From positions 124,001-188,000 of the forward strand of contig CANLZL010000005.1 of the NCBI GenBank assembly GCA_947495575.1: DNA of 64,000 nt. Reading direction: 5' to 3'. Numbering within the stretch: position 1 is the first letter of the stretch; each line of letters begins with the position of its first letter. The position numbers and the translations under genes are program-made. This document shows positions 18,985-27,245 of this stretch, in pieces. The DNA comes from an uncultured Nioella sp. (GTDB taxonomy: Bacteria > Pseudomonadota > Alphaproteobacteria > Rhodobacterales > Rhodobacteraceae). Under the pieces are notes generated by a model, which had not been told where the DNA came from, searched no databases, and saw nothing but the letters and a program-made list of their open reading frames with translations.

Positions 18985-20412
18985 TCAATTCCCCCGTCCG
19001 TTGAACACGGTATCACCAAAGGTGCGCTCACCACTAACCTGATCTTCCACCCAGAACCGGAAATCGGTGACATCCGCCTCGGCAGCCGGATCGACCGGTC
19101 GCGCGATGACATAGACACGCTGCAACTGGGTACTGTCTGCGGGCACCGTCACACCAAGGGTCGATGTCCCTTCGAGTTCTACGCGCAGTATTTCGTCAGA
19201 CGTAATGGAAACATGAAACTCTCGATCGTCGTGCTGCATGTTACGGATCCGCAGATCATAGGTGTTTCGGATCGAGCCGTCACTGAGAGTAACAAATTGT
19301 GGGTTCCGAATAGGTGAGATCGTTACATCAATCGGAGAGCGAACAAAGAGCAGAACCACCAGTGCCACACCAATCGCCGACCATAGCGTGGTGTAAAGGA
19401 TGGTGCGCGGGCGGAAGATGTGCTTCCAGATTGGCTTTTTCTCATTGCCGGCGCGTTCGTTGGCTTCGTCCGTCAACGCCATATAATCAATCAAGCCGCG
19501 TGGTTTGCCGATCTTGTCCATGATGTCATCACACGCGTCGATGCACAGCGCGCAGGTGATGCATTCCATCTGCTGGCCATCCCGGATGTCGATGCCAACC
19601 GGGCAAACATTCACGCAGGCCATACAATCAATGCAATCACCCAACTGGTCAGCATCAGCCCCTTTACGGTGCTTGCCACGCGGCTCACCGCGCCAATCGC
19701 GATAGGCCACGGTCAGCGTATCTTCATCCATCATCGCGGCTTGAATGCGCGGCCATGGGCACATGTAGATGCAAACCTGTTCCCGCATGAACCCACCAAA
19801 GACAAAGGTGGTCGCGGTCAAAATTCCGATTGTGGTGTAGGCGACGGGGTGCGCATTGAGAGTAAACAGATCGACCAACAGAGTTGGTGCGTCGGTAAAA
19901 TAGAACACCCAAGCACCACCGGTCGCGACCGCAATCAGGAACCATGTAATATATTTGATGACCCGCAAACGGATCTTACGCGCATCCCATTTGGCCTTGA
20001 ACAAGCGCAAACGCGCGTTCCGGTCGCCTTCAATCCAGCGCTCAACGGTGTAGAAAAGGTCGGTCCATACCGTTTGCGGGCAAGCATATCCGCACCACAC
20101 CCGGCCAAGCGCCGAAGTGAACAAGAACAAGCCGAGACCAGCCATAATCAAAAGGCCAGCCACGAAATAGAACTCATGCGGCCAGATCTCGATCCAAAAG
20201 AAGAAAAAGCGTCGCCCACCCAGATCCAATAGCACGGCCTGATCTGGCAAAGACGGTCCACGGTCCCACCGAATCCACGGAGTGATGTAGTAGATTCCCA
20301 AAGTTACGATCATGATGATCCATTTCAGGTTGCGGAAAGCACCCGAGACGCGTTTGGGGAAAATTGGTTCACGCGCAGCATAGAGCTGTGGCGGTTGTTG
20401 TGACGCACTCAT
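18985..20412 (-). CDS. ccoG: Cytochrome c oxidase accessory protein CcoG (FixG/RdxA), polyferredoxin
   Basis: This 475-residue membrane protein has several N-terminal membrane helices, two ferredoxin-type [4Fe-4S] motifs (CIDCMACVNVCPVG and CITCALCIDAC, around residues 262-300) and a C-terminal Ig-like FixG domain. CcoG/RdxA reduces Cu(II) to Cu(I) in the cytoplasmic membrane during cbb3 oxidase assembly. It is the first gene of ccoGHIS, and an Fnr-type box lies upstream at 20481-20494. Confidence 0.96.
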   Translation of the reverse strand: MSASQQPPQLYAAREPIFPKRVSGAFRNLKWIIMIVTLGIYYITPWIRWDRGPSLPDQAVLLDLGGRRFFFFWIEIWPHEFYFVAGLLIMAGLGLFLFTSALGRVWCGYACPQTVWTDLFYTVERWIEGDRNARLRLFKAKWDARKIRLRVIKYITWFLIAVATGGAWVFYFTDAPTLLVDLFTLNAHPVAYTTIGILTATTFVFGGFMREQVCIYMCPWPRIQAAMMDEDTLTVAYRDWRGEPRGKHRKGADADQLGDCIDCMACVNVCPVGIDIRDGQQMECITCALCIDACDDIMDKIGKPRGLIDYMALTDEANERAGNEKKPIWKHIFRPRTILYTTLWSAIGVALVVLLFVRSPIDVTISPIRNPQFVTLSDGSIRNTYDLRIRNMQHDDREFHVSITSDEILRVELEGTSTLGVTVPADSTQLQRVYVIARPVDPAAEADVTDFRFWVEDQVSGERTFGDTVFNGRGN

Positions 20413-20480
20413 AAGACGAGTCGCTCCTTCAGGGATAGGCGGCCTGATGTTGGGTGTAGGCCCCTGCCCCCTCCGCCTCT

Positions 20481-20494
20481 TTGACGTGGATCAA
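20481..20494 (-). promoter_or_regulatory. Fnr-type box upstream of ccoG
   Basis: TTGACGTGGATCAA fits the Fnr/FnrL consensus TTGAY-N4-RTCAA. Its centre at 20487.5 with class II spacing (41.5) would put a transcription start near 20446, giving a 34-nt leader to ccoG. Confidence 0.75.
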
Positions 20495-20560
20495 GTTGAG
20501 GCAGCAGCCACACCAAAAAGATAAGTTTGTGCTTAACCTTTATCCATTGGATGCGACGAA

Positions 20561-20590
20561 AAGGGCGCCTCAAATCGAGGCGCCCTTCAT
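20561..20590 (-). terminator. Terminator of the Flp-pilin-like gene
   Basis: A perfect 11-bp stem AAGGGCGCCTC/GAGGCGCCCTT (20561-20571 with 20577-20587) is followed by TTTTCG when read on the minus strand. It lies directly downstream of the gene at 20612-21058. Confidence 0.88.
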
Positions 20591-20611
20591 CAGATTTCCG
20601 TAGATAGAAGT

Positions 20612-21058
20612 TTAGAGCGTGGAGGGGTCCAGAAGGCCCCGCGCAATCAGCTCATCCCGCGCGATATAATGCTCATCATGATAGGTATCATAAGGATGGC
20701 CTGAATTCGCCGGGTAATCCGCCCACTGCGCCGTGTTGTTGTAGTGGGCCAGCAAGTTTTCATCCGAGAAGCCCGCCATCCATGTGGAATACGAATCGTA
20801 AATTCCCGGGTTATGCGCATCCCATTGCTGACGCTCCCAGTTGGCCAGTGGGTCGGCATCTTCGAAACTGGTTGAGATCATGTCACTGCTGAGCTGTGTG
20901 TCGATCGCAGCAGATTGTTCAGCGGCACCCCCGCTAACAACGGCGGTTGTGGCGATACCCAAACCAACCAATCCAGCCGTCAGAACGACCCAATCAACGG
21001 TAATGGCGCCGGAATCCTCCAACGCGAATTGAGAGACGGAATTTTTCAAACTATTCAT
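20612..21058 (-). CDS. Small Flp-pilin-like membrane protein with acidic C-terminal extension
   Basis: This 148-residue protein starts at ATG 21058; the upstream open frame has no support. Residues 12-42 (DSGAITVDWVVLTAGLVGLG and onward) form a short N-terminal region and one hydrophobic helix of the kind found in Flp/TadE-type type IVb pilins. A hydrophilic extension rich in Asp, Tyr, Trp and His (residues 70-148) follows, which is unlike a standard 60-residue Flp pilin. It lies between ccoG and ccoP on the same strand but has its own terminator. No tad secretion genes are in the window. The call rests on the N-terminal pattern only. Confidence 0.6.
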   Translation of the reverse strand: MNSLKNSVSQFALEDSGAITVDWVVLTAGLVGLGIATTAVVSGGAAEQSAAIDTQLSSDMISTSFEDADPLANWERQQWDAHNPGIYDSYSTWMAGFSDENLLAHYNNTAQWADYPANSGHPYDTYHDEHYIARDELIARGLLDPSTL

Positions 21059-21342
21059 AGCACTGCCCTGTTTAATGCAACTGCAACAGAATTTTTCAGG
21101 GCATCGCGGCGCTGTTCGGACGGCATTTAGGCAAATTTTCGGTAATTTCCCGACGCAGCCTGGCAATCGCCGTTTACAGTATGGTCAGCTGTCGACTTGA
21201 GGCACGTCAGCCCTGCCGATACCGCAGCCAGCACGCACAGGGTTTCCGATCAAGTCCAAAACCTGATGGGTAAGGCTTCATGAAGGAACAACGGCCACAG
21301 ACCGGTTAGGGCCGTCTTTCGTTTCGGTTTTTGGGATAAATG

Positions 21343-21389
21343 GGTGCCGGTTCTGAAGGAAACGCGCGAACAGGACCAGAACCGGCACC
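21343..21389. repeat. Structured repeat, copy 1 (hairpin with conserved loop)
   Basis: A perfect 13-bp stem GGTGCCGGTTCTG/CAGAACCGGCACC encloses a 21-nt loop (21356-21376) containing CGCGCG. A 26-nt core (21353-21378) is identical to that of copy 2. The 467 bp between the pilin-like gene and ccoP hold these two elements, a third hairpin at 21487-21510, and no convincing gene. Confidence 0.85.
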
Positions 21390-21435
21390 AAGCACCGAAA
21401 GCCAAAGGATTGGCATCCGGATCTCTGAAAAACTC

Positions 21436-21482
21436 GGTGTCGGCCCTGAAGGAAACGCGCGAACAGGACCAAGGCCGACACC
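21436..21482. repeat. Structured repeat, copy 2 (hairpin with conserved loop)
   Basis: A 10-bp stem GGTGTCGGCC/GGCCGACACC encloses the same 26-nt core (21446-21471) as copy 1. Compared with copy 1 the stem differs at three pairs, and both arms change together (C-G to T-A and two T-A to C-G), so pairing is kept while sequence drifts. Copies are spaced 93 bp apart. Confidence 0.85.
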
Positions 21483-21486
21483 TTAA

Positions 21487-21515
21487 CCGAAGGCCGGAAG
21501 GAGCCTTCGGATTTC
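21487..21515. terminator. Hairpin next to the twin repeats, possible terminator
   Basis: The 8-bp stem CCGAAGGC/GCCTTCGG (21487-21510) is followed on the plus strand by ATTTCTTG. It could end a plus-strand transcript through the two repeats, or be the first hairpin of the ccoP 3' region on the minus strand, where no T run follows. Confidence 0.5.
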
Positions 21516-21525
21516 TTGTCGGGGA

Positions 21526-22404
21526 TTACTCCCCGCCGCCCAAAGAGTGGACGTAGATCGCAACCGACCGGATCTCGCTTTCCGACAAGCGGTTCTGCCA
21601 GCTTGGCATCACACCGAACCGGGCATAACGCACCGTCTGCTCTAGCGCTGCTTCGTCGCCACCGTACAGCCAGATTGCATCTGTCAGGTTTGGCGCACCG
21701 ATGAAGCGATCCCCTGTGCCGTCATCCAAGTGGCAGCTGGCACAGTTGTCGAGGTAGACCGTTTCGCCCGTGCTGGCCAAAGTGGCATCCGCCTCTTGGC
21801 CCGAAATGTTGCGGACATAGGCCACGACGGCATCAATTTCCTCATCCGACAGGATCTCATCAAAGGCTGTCATCTGCGAATAATGCGCGTTGAGGTCTTC
21901 CTCGTTCCGGATACCGTGGCTGATAGTGTAGTGGATATCATCCAGCGTACCGCCCCAAAGCCAGTCATCGTCCAGTAGGTTGGGATAGCCAACCGCACCT
22001 GCCGCGCCCGACCCGTGACACTGGGCACACCAGGTCCGGAAAATCGCGCCACCGCCCTGAACTGCAAAGTTATGCAACTCAGCGTCAGAGGACACATCGG
22101 CCAATTCGGTCGATTCCAACTGCACCCGTAACGGGTCGTTTACGGCGTCGAAGGTCGCGATCTCTTCTGCAACCTCGGCTCGGGTCGAGTAACCCAACAG
22201 ACCGGCGGTTGCCCCGTTGACCAATGGCCAGGCCGGGTAAAGTACCGTGTAGATCACCGCCCAGACGATGCAGCCGTAAAAGGTCCATAGCCACCAACGC
22301 GGCATGGGATTGTCGAACTCTTTGATCCCATCCCAGACGTGACCGGTTGTATTCGGATCACCTTCTTGCAGGATTTGTTCTTCGGGATGTTTATCGTCGC
22401 TCAT
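21526..22404 (-). CDS. ccoP: cbb3-type cytochrome c oxidase subunit III (dihaem cytochrome c)
   Basis: This 292-residue protein has an N-terminal membrane anchor (WWLWTFYGCIVWAVIY near residue 37) and two periplasmic cytochrome c domains with haem motifs CAQCHGSG near residue 126 and CASCHLDDG near 220. It passes electrons from soluble or membrane cytochromes c to CcoO and the catalytic CcoN. Its start overlaps the ccoQ end by 4 bp. It is the last gene of ccoNOQP, with the structured repeats lying just behind its stop. Confidence 0.96.
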   Translation of the reverse strand: MSDDKHPEEQILQEGDPNTTGHVWDGIKEFDNPMPRWWLWTFYGCIVWAVIYTVLYPAWPLVNGATAGLLGYSTRAEVAEEIATFDAVNDPLRVQLESTELADVSSDAELHNFAVQGGGAIFRTWCAQCHGSGAAGAVGYPNLLDDDWLWGGTLDDIHYTISHGIRNEEDLNAHYSQMTAFDEILSDEEIDAVVAYVRNISGQEADATLASTGETVYLDNCASCHLDDGTGDRFIGAPNLTDAIWLYGGDEAALEQTVRYARFGVMPSWQNRLSESEIRSVAIYVHSLGGGE

Positions 22405-22610
22405 TGCGCCACCTCCGTAAGACGGGCGTTCATGTCGTCAGCCGCTGCGGGCTTGTCGTCATGGCGAAACGGAATATTCGCTGTGTCGCGATGGATCTTC
22501 CGGCTGCCGGGGCGGAGGGTGAACAGGATCACCCCTACAAACGCGGCAAACATGAAGATGAGTCCAAAGCTACCGGCGAAGACCCGCATGATGTTATATG
22601 TTTCTTCCAT
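22401..22610 (-). CDS. ccoQ: cbb3-type cytochrome oxidase subunit CcoQ
   Basis: This 69-residue protein with one membrane helix (residues 10-30, FAGSFGLIFMFAAFVGVILF) and a polar C-terminal tail is typical of CcoQ/FixQ. It stabilises the oxidase complex and binds no cofactor. It sits between ccoO and ccoP in the standard order. Confidence 0.94.
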   Translation of the reverse strand: MEETYNIMRVFAGSFGLIFMFAAFVGVILFTLRPGSRKIHRDTANIPFRHDDKPAAADDMNARLTEVAQ

Positions 22611-22622
22611 ATCGGGTCCTCC

Positions 22623-23372
22623 TTAACGGCTGATGACAGCTTCTTCCGGGGTGAAGGTCGAGAAATCGACCAAAGTGCCCAGCATCTGCAGGTAAGCAAT
22701 CAGAGCGTCCATTTCGGTCACTTCCGGGTTGCCGTCGAAATCCCTCAGCTGCGCACCGGGATAGCGTTCAGCCACAGCATCCTGATCGTAATCATGGAAG
22801 CCAAAGGGATCAGCCGCCTGCGCGTTGAAGTCATGCGCAGCCATCTCGATCATCTCGTCCGAATAGGGGACACCCACAAAACGGTGCGTGGCCATCAAAT
22901 CGCCGATGTGATCCGGTTCCAACTCGCGGTTGGCGAGGTAACCATAGGATGGCATCACCGATTCAGGCACCACGGATTGCGGATCGACCAAGTGATCATA
23001 ATGCCAGCTGTCCGAGTAGCGACCGCCAACACGGGCCAGGTCAGGACCTGTCCGCTTGGAGCCCCACTGGAACGGGTGGTCATACATCGATTCAGCCGCC
23101 AAGCTGTAGTGACCATACCGTTCGACTTCGTCCCGCATTGGGCGGATCATCTGGCTGTGGCATACATAGCACCCTTCGCGGATGTAGATCTCACGGCCCT
23201 GCAGCTCTAGTGGGCTGTAGGGGCGCATCCCATCAACTTCCTCGATCGTATTGTCGAGGTAGAAGAGAGGAGCGATTTCCACGATCCCACCGATGGTCAC
23301 AACCAGAAAGCTGAGCACCAGAAGAAGGGTCGCATTGGTTTCGATTTTCTTATGTCCATCAAGAATAGCCAT
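22623..23372 (-). CDS. ccoO: cbb3-type cytochrome c oxidase subunit II (monohaem cytochrome c)
   Basis: This 249-residue subunit has one N-terminal membrane anchor ([20 protein letters not shown], residues 17-36), the haem c motif [15 protein letters not shown] near residue 69 and downstream methionines that can act as the distal ligand. It receives electrons from CcoP and delivers them to CcoN. It lies 14 bp after ccoN. Confidence 0.96.
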   Translation of the reverse strand: MAILDGHKKIETNATLLLVLSFLVVTIGGIVEIAPLFYLDNTIEEVDGMRPYSPLELQGREIYIREGCYVCHSQMIRPMRDEVERYGHYSLAAESMYDHPFQWGSKRTGPDLARVGGRYSDSWHYDHLVDPQSVVPESVMPSYGYLANRELEPDHIGDLMATHRFVGVPYSDEMIEMAAHDFNAQAADPFGFHDYDQDAVAERYPGAQLRDFDGNPEVTEMDALIAYLQMLGTLVDFSTFTPEEAVISR

Positions 23373-23386
23373 CTCGAAAACCCTCC

Positions 23387-24994
23387 TTATTCTGCCGGAG
23401 CCGCGGCCGGGGCAGTTGCTTCAGCAACTGGTCCACGACGAACGGTCATCCAGAGGTTGTAGGCCATGATCAGCGAGCCGCTGAGGAACATGACGCCCCC
23501 AAGACCGCGAACCACATACATTGGGAACTTGGCTGCCACGGTGTCGGCAAAGCTGTTCACCAGGAAGCCTTGGGCATCAACTTCACGCCACATCAGGCCT
23601 TCCATGATACCGGTCACCCACATGGACGCCGCGTAGAGCACGATGCCGATGGTGGCGAGCCAGTAATGCCAGCTGACCAGACGCAAGGAGTACAGCGATG
23701 CGCGCCCCCAGAGTTTCGGGAAAAGGTAGTACAGCATCCCGAAGGTCACCAGACCGTTCCAGCCAAGCGCACCAGAGTGCACGTGTCCGATGGTCCAGTC
23801 CGTATAGTGGCTGAGGCTGTTGACCGCGCGGATCGACATCATCGGGCCCTCAAAGGTCGACATTCCGTAAAAGGCAACAGACGTCACCATCATCCGAAGG
23901 ATCGGGTCAGTTCTGAGCTTGTCCCAAGCGCCAGACAGCGTCATCAGGCCATTGATCATGCCGCCCCAGCTGGGCATCCACAAAACAACCGAGAACACCA
24001 TACCAAGGGTCGACGCCCAATCCGGCAGAGCGGTGTAGTGCAAGTGGTGGGGACCAGCCCAGATATACAAGAAGATCAGAGCCCAGAAGTGGATGATCGA
24101 CAGCTTATAGGAATAAACCGGACGCTCGGCTTGCTTCGGAATGAAGTAGTACATCATGCCCAGGAAGCCCGCAGTCAGGAAGAAGCCCACAGCGTTGTGG
24201 CCATACCACCACTGCGTCATAGCGTTTTGTACGCCCGACATGACCTGAACCGAACGCGACCCAAAGATCGACACAGGAACGGACATGTTGTTGACCAGAT
24301 GCAGCATCGCGACGGTGACGATAAAGCTCAGCAGGAACCAGTTGGCCACGTAGATATGTGGCTCTTTCCGCTTGAGGAGTGTGCCCAGATAGACGCCCAG
24401 AAACGCAACCCAAACGATGGTCAGCCATAGATCGACATACCATTCCGGCTCAGCATATTCCTGACCTTGGGTCGACCCCATCAGGTAACCGGTTGCCGCC
24501 AGAACGATAAAGAACTGGTAGCCCCAGAACACGAACCACGCCAGGTTTCCGCCCCAAAGACGCGCGGCACAAGTACGCTGCACGATGTAAAAGGACGCGG
24601 CCAAAAGGCCGGACCCGCCAAACGCAAAAATCACCGCAGACGTGTGCAGCGGGCGAAGGCGACCAAAGTTGAGATATCCCTGCGCCCACTCAAAGTTGAG
24701 CTGCGGAAAGGCGAGTTGGAAGGCGATAAACGTCCCCGCCAGAAAACCAACCACACCCCAAAAGGCCGTGGCGATTGCGGCGGCCCGTACCGGCCCATCC
24801 ATATATTGTGTTTCCAAAACCTCGGCAGCCACCGGTTCATCCGTGCGGCGCAACTGCCACAAGAACAACCCGCCAGCGGTCAGCATGACCAGGATAGCGT
24901 GGACCATATAGGCCATATCCCGGGCGTAGTTGGCGGCAATTGCGGCGCAGACCACAATCACCCCGAGGATCAGTAGCTTCAAATAATCAAGCAT
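23387..24994 (-). CDS. ccoN: cbb3-type cytochrome c oxidase subunit I (catalytic)
   Basis: This 535-residue haem-copper oxidase subunit starts at ATG 24994 (the open frame upstream is non-coding). It has about 12 membrane helices. Metal ligands are visible in LRPLHTSAV (low-spin haem), [10 protein letters not shown] (CuB), [13 protein letters not shown] (CuB) and [13 protein letters not shown] (haem b3 and b). The class is C-type (cbb3), a high-affinity proton-pumping terminal oxidase for low oxygen. An Fnr-type box at 25088-25101 would drive it with a leader of about 59 nt. It is the first gene of ccoNOQP. Confidence 0.97.
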   Translation of the reverse strand: MLDYLKLLILGVIVVCAAIAANYARDMAYMVHAILVMLTAGGLFLWQLRRTDEPVAAEVLETQYMDGPVRAAAIATAFWGVVGFLAGTFIAFQLAFPQLNFEWAQGYLNFGRLRPLHTSAVIFAFGGSGLLAASFYIVQRTCAARLWGGNLAWFVFWGYQFFIVLAATGYLMGSTQGQEYAEPEWYVDLWLTIVWVAFLGVYLGTLLKRKEPHIYVANWFLLSFIVTVAMLHLVNNMSVPVSIFGSRSVQVMSGVQNAMTQWWYGHNAVGFFLTAGFLGMMYYFIPKQAERPVYSYKLSIIHFWALIFLYIWAGPHHLHYTALPDWASTLGMVFSVVLWMPSWGGMINGLMTLSGAWDKLRTDPILRMMVTSVAFYGMSTFEGPMMSIRAVNSLSHYTDWTIGHVHSGALGWNGLVTFGMLYYLFPKLWGRASLYSLRLVSWHYWLATIGIVLYAASMWVTGIMEGLMWREVDAQGFLVNSFADTVAAKFPMYVVRGLGGVMFLSGSLIMAYNLWMTVRRGPVAEATAPAAAPAE

Positions 24995-25087
24995 TGATCG
25001 TCCCTTCGTCGTGCCCCGGTACGACTCGCTTAGCCGTCCGGAACTGTTCCATCTGCCCCCTGATCGCGCAGATGCAGAAAATCCTCC

Positions 25088-25101
25088 TTGATCCATGTCA
25101 A
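25088..25101. promoter_or_regulatory. Fnr-type box shared by ccoN and the usp gene
   Basis: TTGATCCATGTCAA matches TTGAY-N4-RTCAA in both orientations. Class II spacing from its centre (25094.5) would put starts near 25053 for ccoN and near 25136 for the universal stress gene, with leaders of about 59 and 56 nt. Confidence 0.8.
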
Positions 25102-25191
25102 TTTTTTGGCAGGTGCCCGTTGATGCAGGTCAAAGCACCAGAGCAGGCGGAAGCGTATTCTTTCGATCAACAGCCAAAGGAGGACCAGAAC

Positions 25192-26028
25192 ATGGCTTAC
25201 AAAACCATTCTGACTATTCTTTCCGATATTGATGATGTGGCGCCGGTGCTTGAGGGTGCCCTTCCATTCGTACAAGCTCAGGGTGCCCATCTGGACATTT
25301 TATGCATGGGCATCGACCGCACGCAAACTGGCTATTACATGGCCGGTGCGGCGGCAATCTTGCATGATTCCACACTGGCACTGGCGCAGACTCAGGCCAA
25401 CGAACTGGAACAGGCCGTTCGCGATTATTTGCGTACCCGCGACGTGCAATGGGGTGTCGATGCGGTGGTTACCCAAAGCTCAGCTGTGGCCCATTTGGCC
25501 GCGTCGCGCGCCCGGTACTCTGACGTGGTAATCCTGCCGCAACCATACGGAGAGGGGCGCACCATGGACGACCCGGCCATACTTGAGGCCGCGATGTTCC
25601 AAGGCCAAACACCTGTCATCGTCCTACCCAAGGACGGGGCCGCGCCTGCCTCACCGACACGTGTGGTCGTCGCATGGAACGAAAGCCAAGAGGCCCTCTC
25701 GGCCGTGCGTCGGGCCTTACCTGTCCTGGTCGCCGCTGATGAAGTCAATGTGCTGATCATCGACCCGCGTCATGGCGAAAATCAACCCGATCCTGGCAGT
25801 GAGCTGAGCAAACTGCTGACGCGTCACGGGGCAAAAGTCGAAGTTTCGATCGTGGCAAAAACCATGCCACAAATCTCAGCTGTGATTCAGCGCCATGCCC
25901 AGGATCAAAACGCAGACCTGCTTGTTATGGGGGCTTATGGGCATTCGCGGTTCAGAGAGGCCATTTTGGGCGGTGCCACGCGCAATCTTCTGGAACAGGC
26001 AAACATTCCGGTCTTGATGGCACACTAG
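25192..26028 (+). CDS. Universal stress protein with two Usp domains
   Basis: This 278-residue protein starts at ATG 25192 behind a strong AAAGGAGG site (25177-25184). The first Usp domain (residues 1-145) begins MAYKTILTILSD. The second (155-278) begins TRVVVAWNES and ends with the nucleotide-binding GAYGHSRFREAILGGATR and LEQANIPVLMAH. The second domain keeps a G-x2-G-x9-G(S/T)-type ATP motif while the first is degenerate. It is divergent from ccoN across a shared Fnr box, an arrangement that fits an oxygen-limitation stress role. The biochemical activity is unknown. Confidence 0.92.
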   Translation: MAYKTILTILSDIDDVAPVLEGALPFVQAQGAHLDILCMGIDRTQTGYYMAGAAAILHDSTLALAQTQANELEQAVRDYLRTRDVQWGVDAVVTQSSAVAHLAASRARYSDVVILPQPYGEGRTMDDPAILEAAMFQGQTPVIVLPKDGAAPASPTRVVVAWNESQEALSAVRRALPVLVAADEVNVLIIDPRHGENQPDPGSELSKLLTRHGAKVEVSIVAKTMPQISAVIQRHAQDQNADLLVMGAYGHSRFREAILGGATRNLLEQANIPVLMAH

Positions 26029-26063
26029 GATCAGTTTTCAGTAACCAGTTGATCCGTGGGCAA

Positions 26064-26094
26064 AAAACCGGGGCGCTTTTGGCGCCCCGGTTTT
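26064..26094 (+). terminator. Terminator of the universal stress gene
   Basis: A perfect 13-bp stem AAAACCGGGGCGC/GCGCCCCGGTTTT encloses a 5-nt loop. It lies 35 bp after the stop codon. Confidence 0.93.
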
Positions 26095-26192
26095 CTGTCG
26101 TTATCCACTATCATTGACGCGATATTGCGCATCAACAGGTCCTTGTCGGACGCTGTTTACATCAGCGGAATGGATGATTTTCACCCTGGCTC

Positions 26193-26221
26193 TTGCATAA
26201 GTGTATTTTTTACACTATAAC
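26193..26221 (+). promoter_or_regulatory. Sigma-70-like promoter with a palindromic operator in its spacer
   Basis: TTGCAT (26193-26198) and TATAAC (26216-26221) are separated by exactly 17 bp. The spacer contains the perfect inverted repeat GTGTA-TTTTT-TACAC (26201-26215). A start near 26228 would give a 36-nt leader to the small ORF at 26264. The binding protein is unknown. Confidence 0.65.
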
Positions 26222-26263
26222 TGAGTCGCAGATACAAACCAAAGATTTTTAAGGACCAATTCC

Positions 26264-26398
26264 ATGTTTTGCACCGCCCATCGTTCCCCCCGCCCGATCC
26301 CCGTTATCGCCGATCAACCCAAAGCAGGAGATCGCCGCGTTCGTCAGTCACAGCACGCGGCACCCCGTCATATTTTCACTGACTGGGCTGCGATCTGA
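26264..26398 (+). CDS. Small ORF, 44 residues, unknown
   Basis: No family is recognised. The ORF starts at ATG 26264, eight bases after AAGGA (26251-26255), and ends 15 bp before the converging fnrL stop. The protein is basic and polar (MFCTAHRSPRPIPVIADQ at the N-terminus, ending FTDWAAI), with one Cys, four His and several Arg and Pro. There is no membrane helix. A good promoter and ribosome site speak for expression; the short length and lack of a family speak against certainty. The surrounding 385 bp between the stress gene and fnrL hold the terminator, the promoter and this ORF. Confidence 0.5.
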   Translation: MFCTAHRSPRPIPVIADQPKAGDRRVRQSQHAAPRHIFTDWAAI

Positions 26399-26413
26399 TT
26401 TCAAGAAGTCCGA

Positions 26414-27145
26414 TTAAGATGGCATTCCGCCATCTGCGTCATCGCCGGTCTCATCCATCAACAGGTTGAAATCCTCAACAACGACGTGACGTTTACCTTT
26501 TAAGGCAATTACATTGTCCCGCTTCAGTGCCGACATCTGTCGGCTCACGGTTTCCAGGGTCAATCCCAGGTAATCAGCCATCGCCTCCCGCGTGAGCGGC
26601 AAATCAAATTCGATGGCACCGGCAGACCCCAGATCAGTCGTGGTGGTGCCCCGACGCGCGATAATGGCCAAAAAACTGGCGATTTTCTCTCTCGCCGTTT
26701 TCCGCCCCAAGAGCAGCATCCATTCCCGCGCTGCATCCAACTCATCCAGAGTCATTTCCAGCAAACGCTGGCCGATATGCGGGGTTTCTCCCATTAGGTC
26801 CAAAAACGGTTTGCGTCGGAAACAGCACAGCGTCACTTCGGATGCAGCGGTCACGTCATAGGCCGCTTCGGCCCGGTTTGGCCGCCCGACAAAATCGCTC
26901 GGCAGCAAAAGGCCGACCATCTGGCGACGCCCGTCCTCCATTGTTTGGGTCAGCGACGCGACGCCTTTGACAACTGATGCCACGAAATCCATTTCGTCAC
27001 CGGCCCAGACAATTGTCTGACCAGCGTCATAGCTGCGATAGTATTTGATCGCGTCCAGCTGCTCTAATTCATCCGGCTCACAGCGCGCGCAAACGGCGCG
27101 GTGACGGATAGGACATTCGGAACACTCAATACGTGGAAGCGTCAT
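26414..27145 (-). CDS. fnrL: Crp/Fnr-family oxygen-sensing regulator FnrL
   Basis: This 243-residue regulator, counted from MTLPRIECSEC (an alternative ATG lies at 27160), has N-terminal cysteines in ECSECPIRHRAVCARC and a distal Cys pair in VTLCCFRRK, enough for the [4Fe-4S] oxygen sensor of FnrL. A cAMP-type beta-barrel is followed by a dimer helix and the winged helix REAMADYLGLTLETVSRQ, whose ETVSRQ is the Fnr recognition helix (E-x2-SR). It activates microaerobic genes at TTGAT-N4-ATCAA sites, three of which are present in this window. It is divergent from hemN across one such site and may autoregulate. Confidence 0.95.
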   Translation of the reverse strand: MTLPRIECSECPIRHRAVCARCEPDELEQLDAIKYYRSYDAGQTIVWAGDEMDFVASVVKGVASLTQTMEDGRRQMVGLLLPSDFVGRPNRAEAAYDVTAASEVTLCCFRRKPFLDLMGETPHIGQRLLEMTLDELDAAREWMLLLGRKTAREKIASFLAIIARRGTTTTDLGSAGAIEFDLPLTREAMADYLGLTLETVSRQMSALKRDNVIALKGKRHVVVEDFNLLMDETGDDADGGMPS

Positions 27146-27196
27146 TGACCGTGCGGCCATGGAGGATCACCATTTTTTCAGTCAGAATTCTGTGAT

Positions 27197-27210
27197 TTGA
27201 TTTCGATCAA
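27197..27210. promoter_or_regulatory. Perfect Fnr box between fnrL and hemN
   Basis: TTGATTTCGATCAA is an exact match to the symmetric Fnr consensus TTGAT-N4-ATCAA. It lies 36 bp before the hemN start and 52 bp before the fnrL start used here. Confidence 0.9.
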
Positions 27211-27245
27211 TTACAGAGCTCAGGGTTGCTCCTAACCCTATCTAA

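Noticed and set aside
19420-20232. Long plus-strand open frame across ccoG (also 23570-24430 across ccoN, 43520-44371 across the ankyrin gene, 7821-8528 across icd)
   Set aside because: These lie antisense to clearly homologous genes, have no recognisable domains and reflect codon bias on the opposite strand.
21278-21481. Minus-strand ORF with an LVLFARFLQ-like repeat
   Set aside because: The repeated peptide is only the translation of the twin hairpin core; no ribosome site or family was seen, and the nucleotide fold explains the repeat better.
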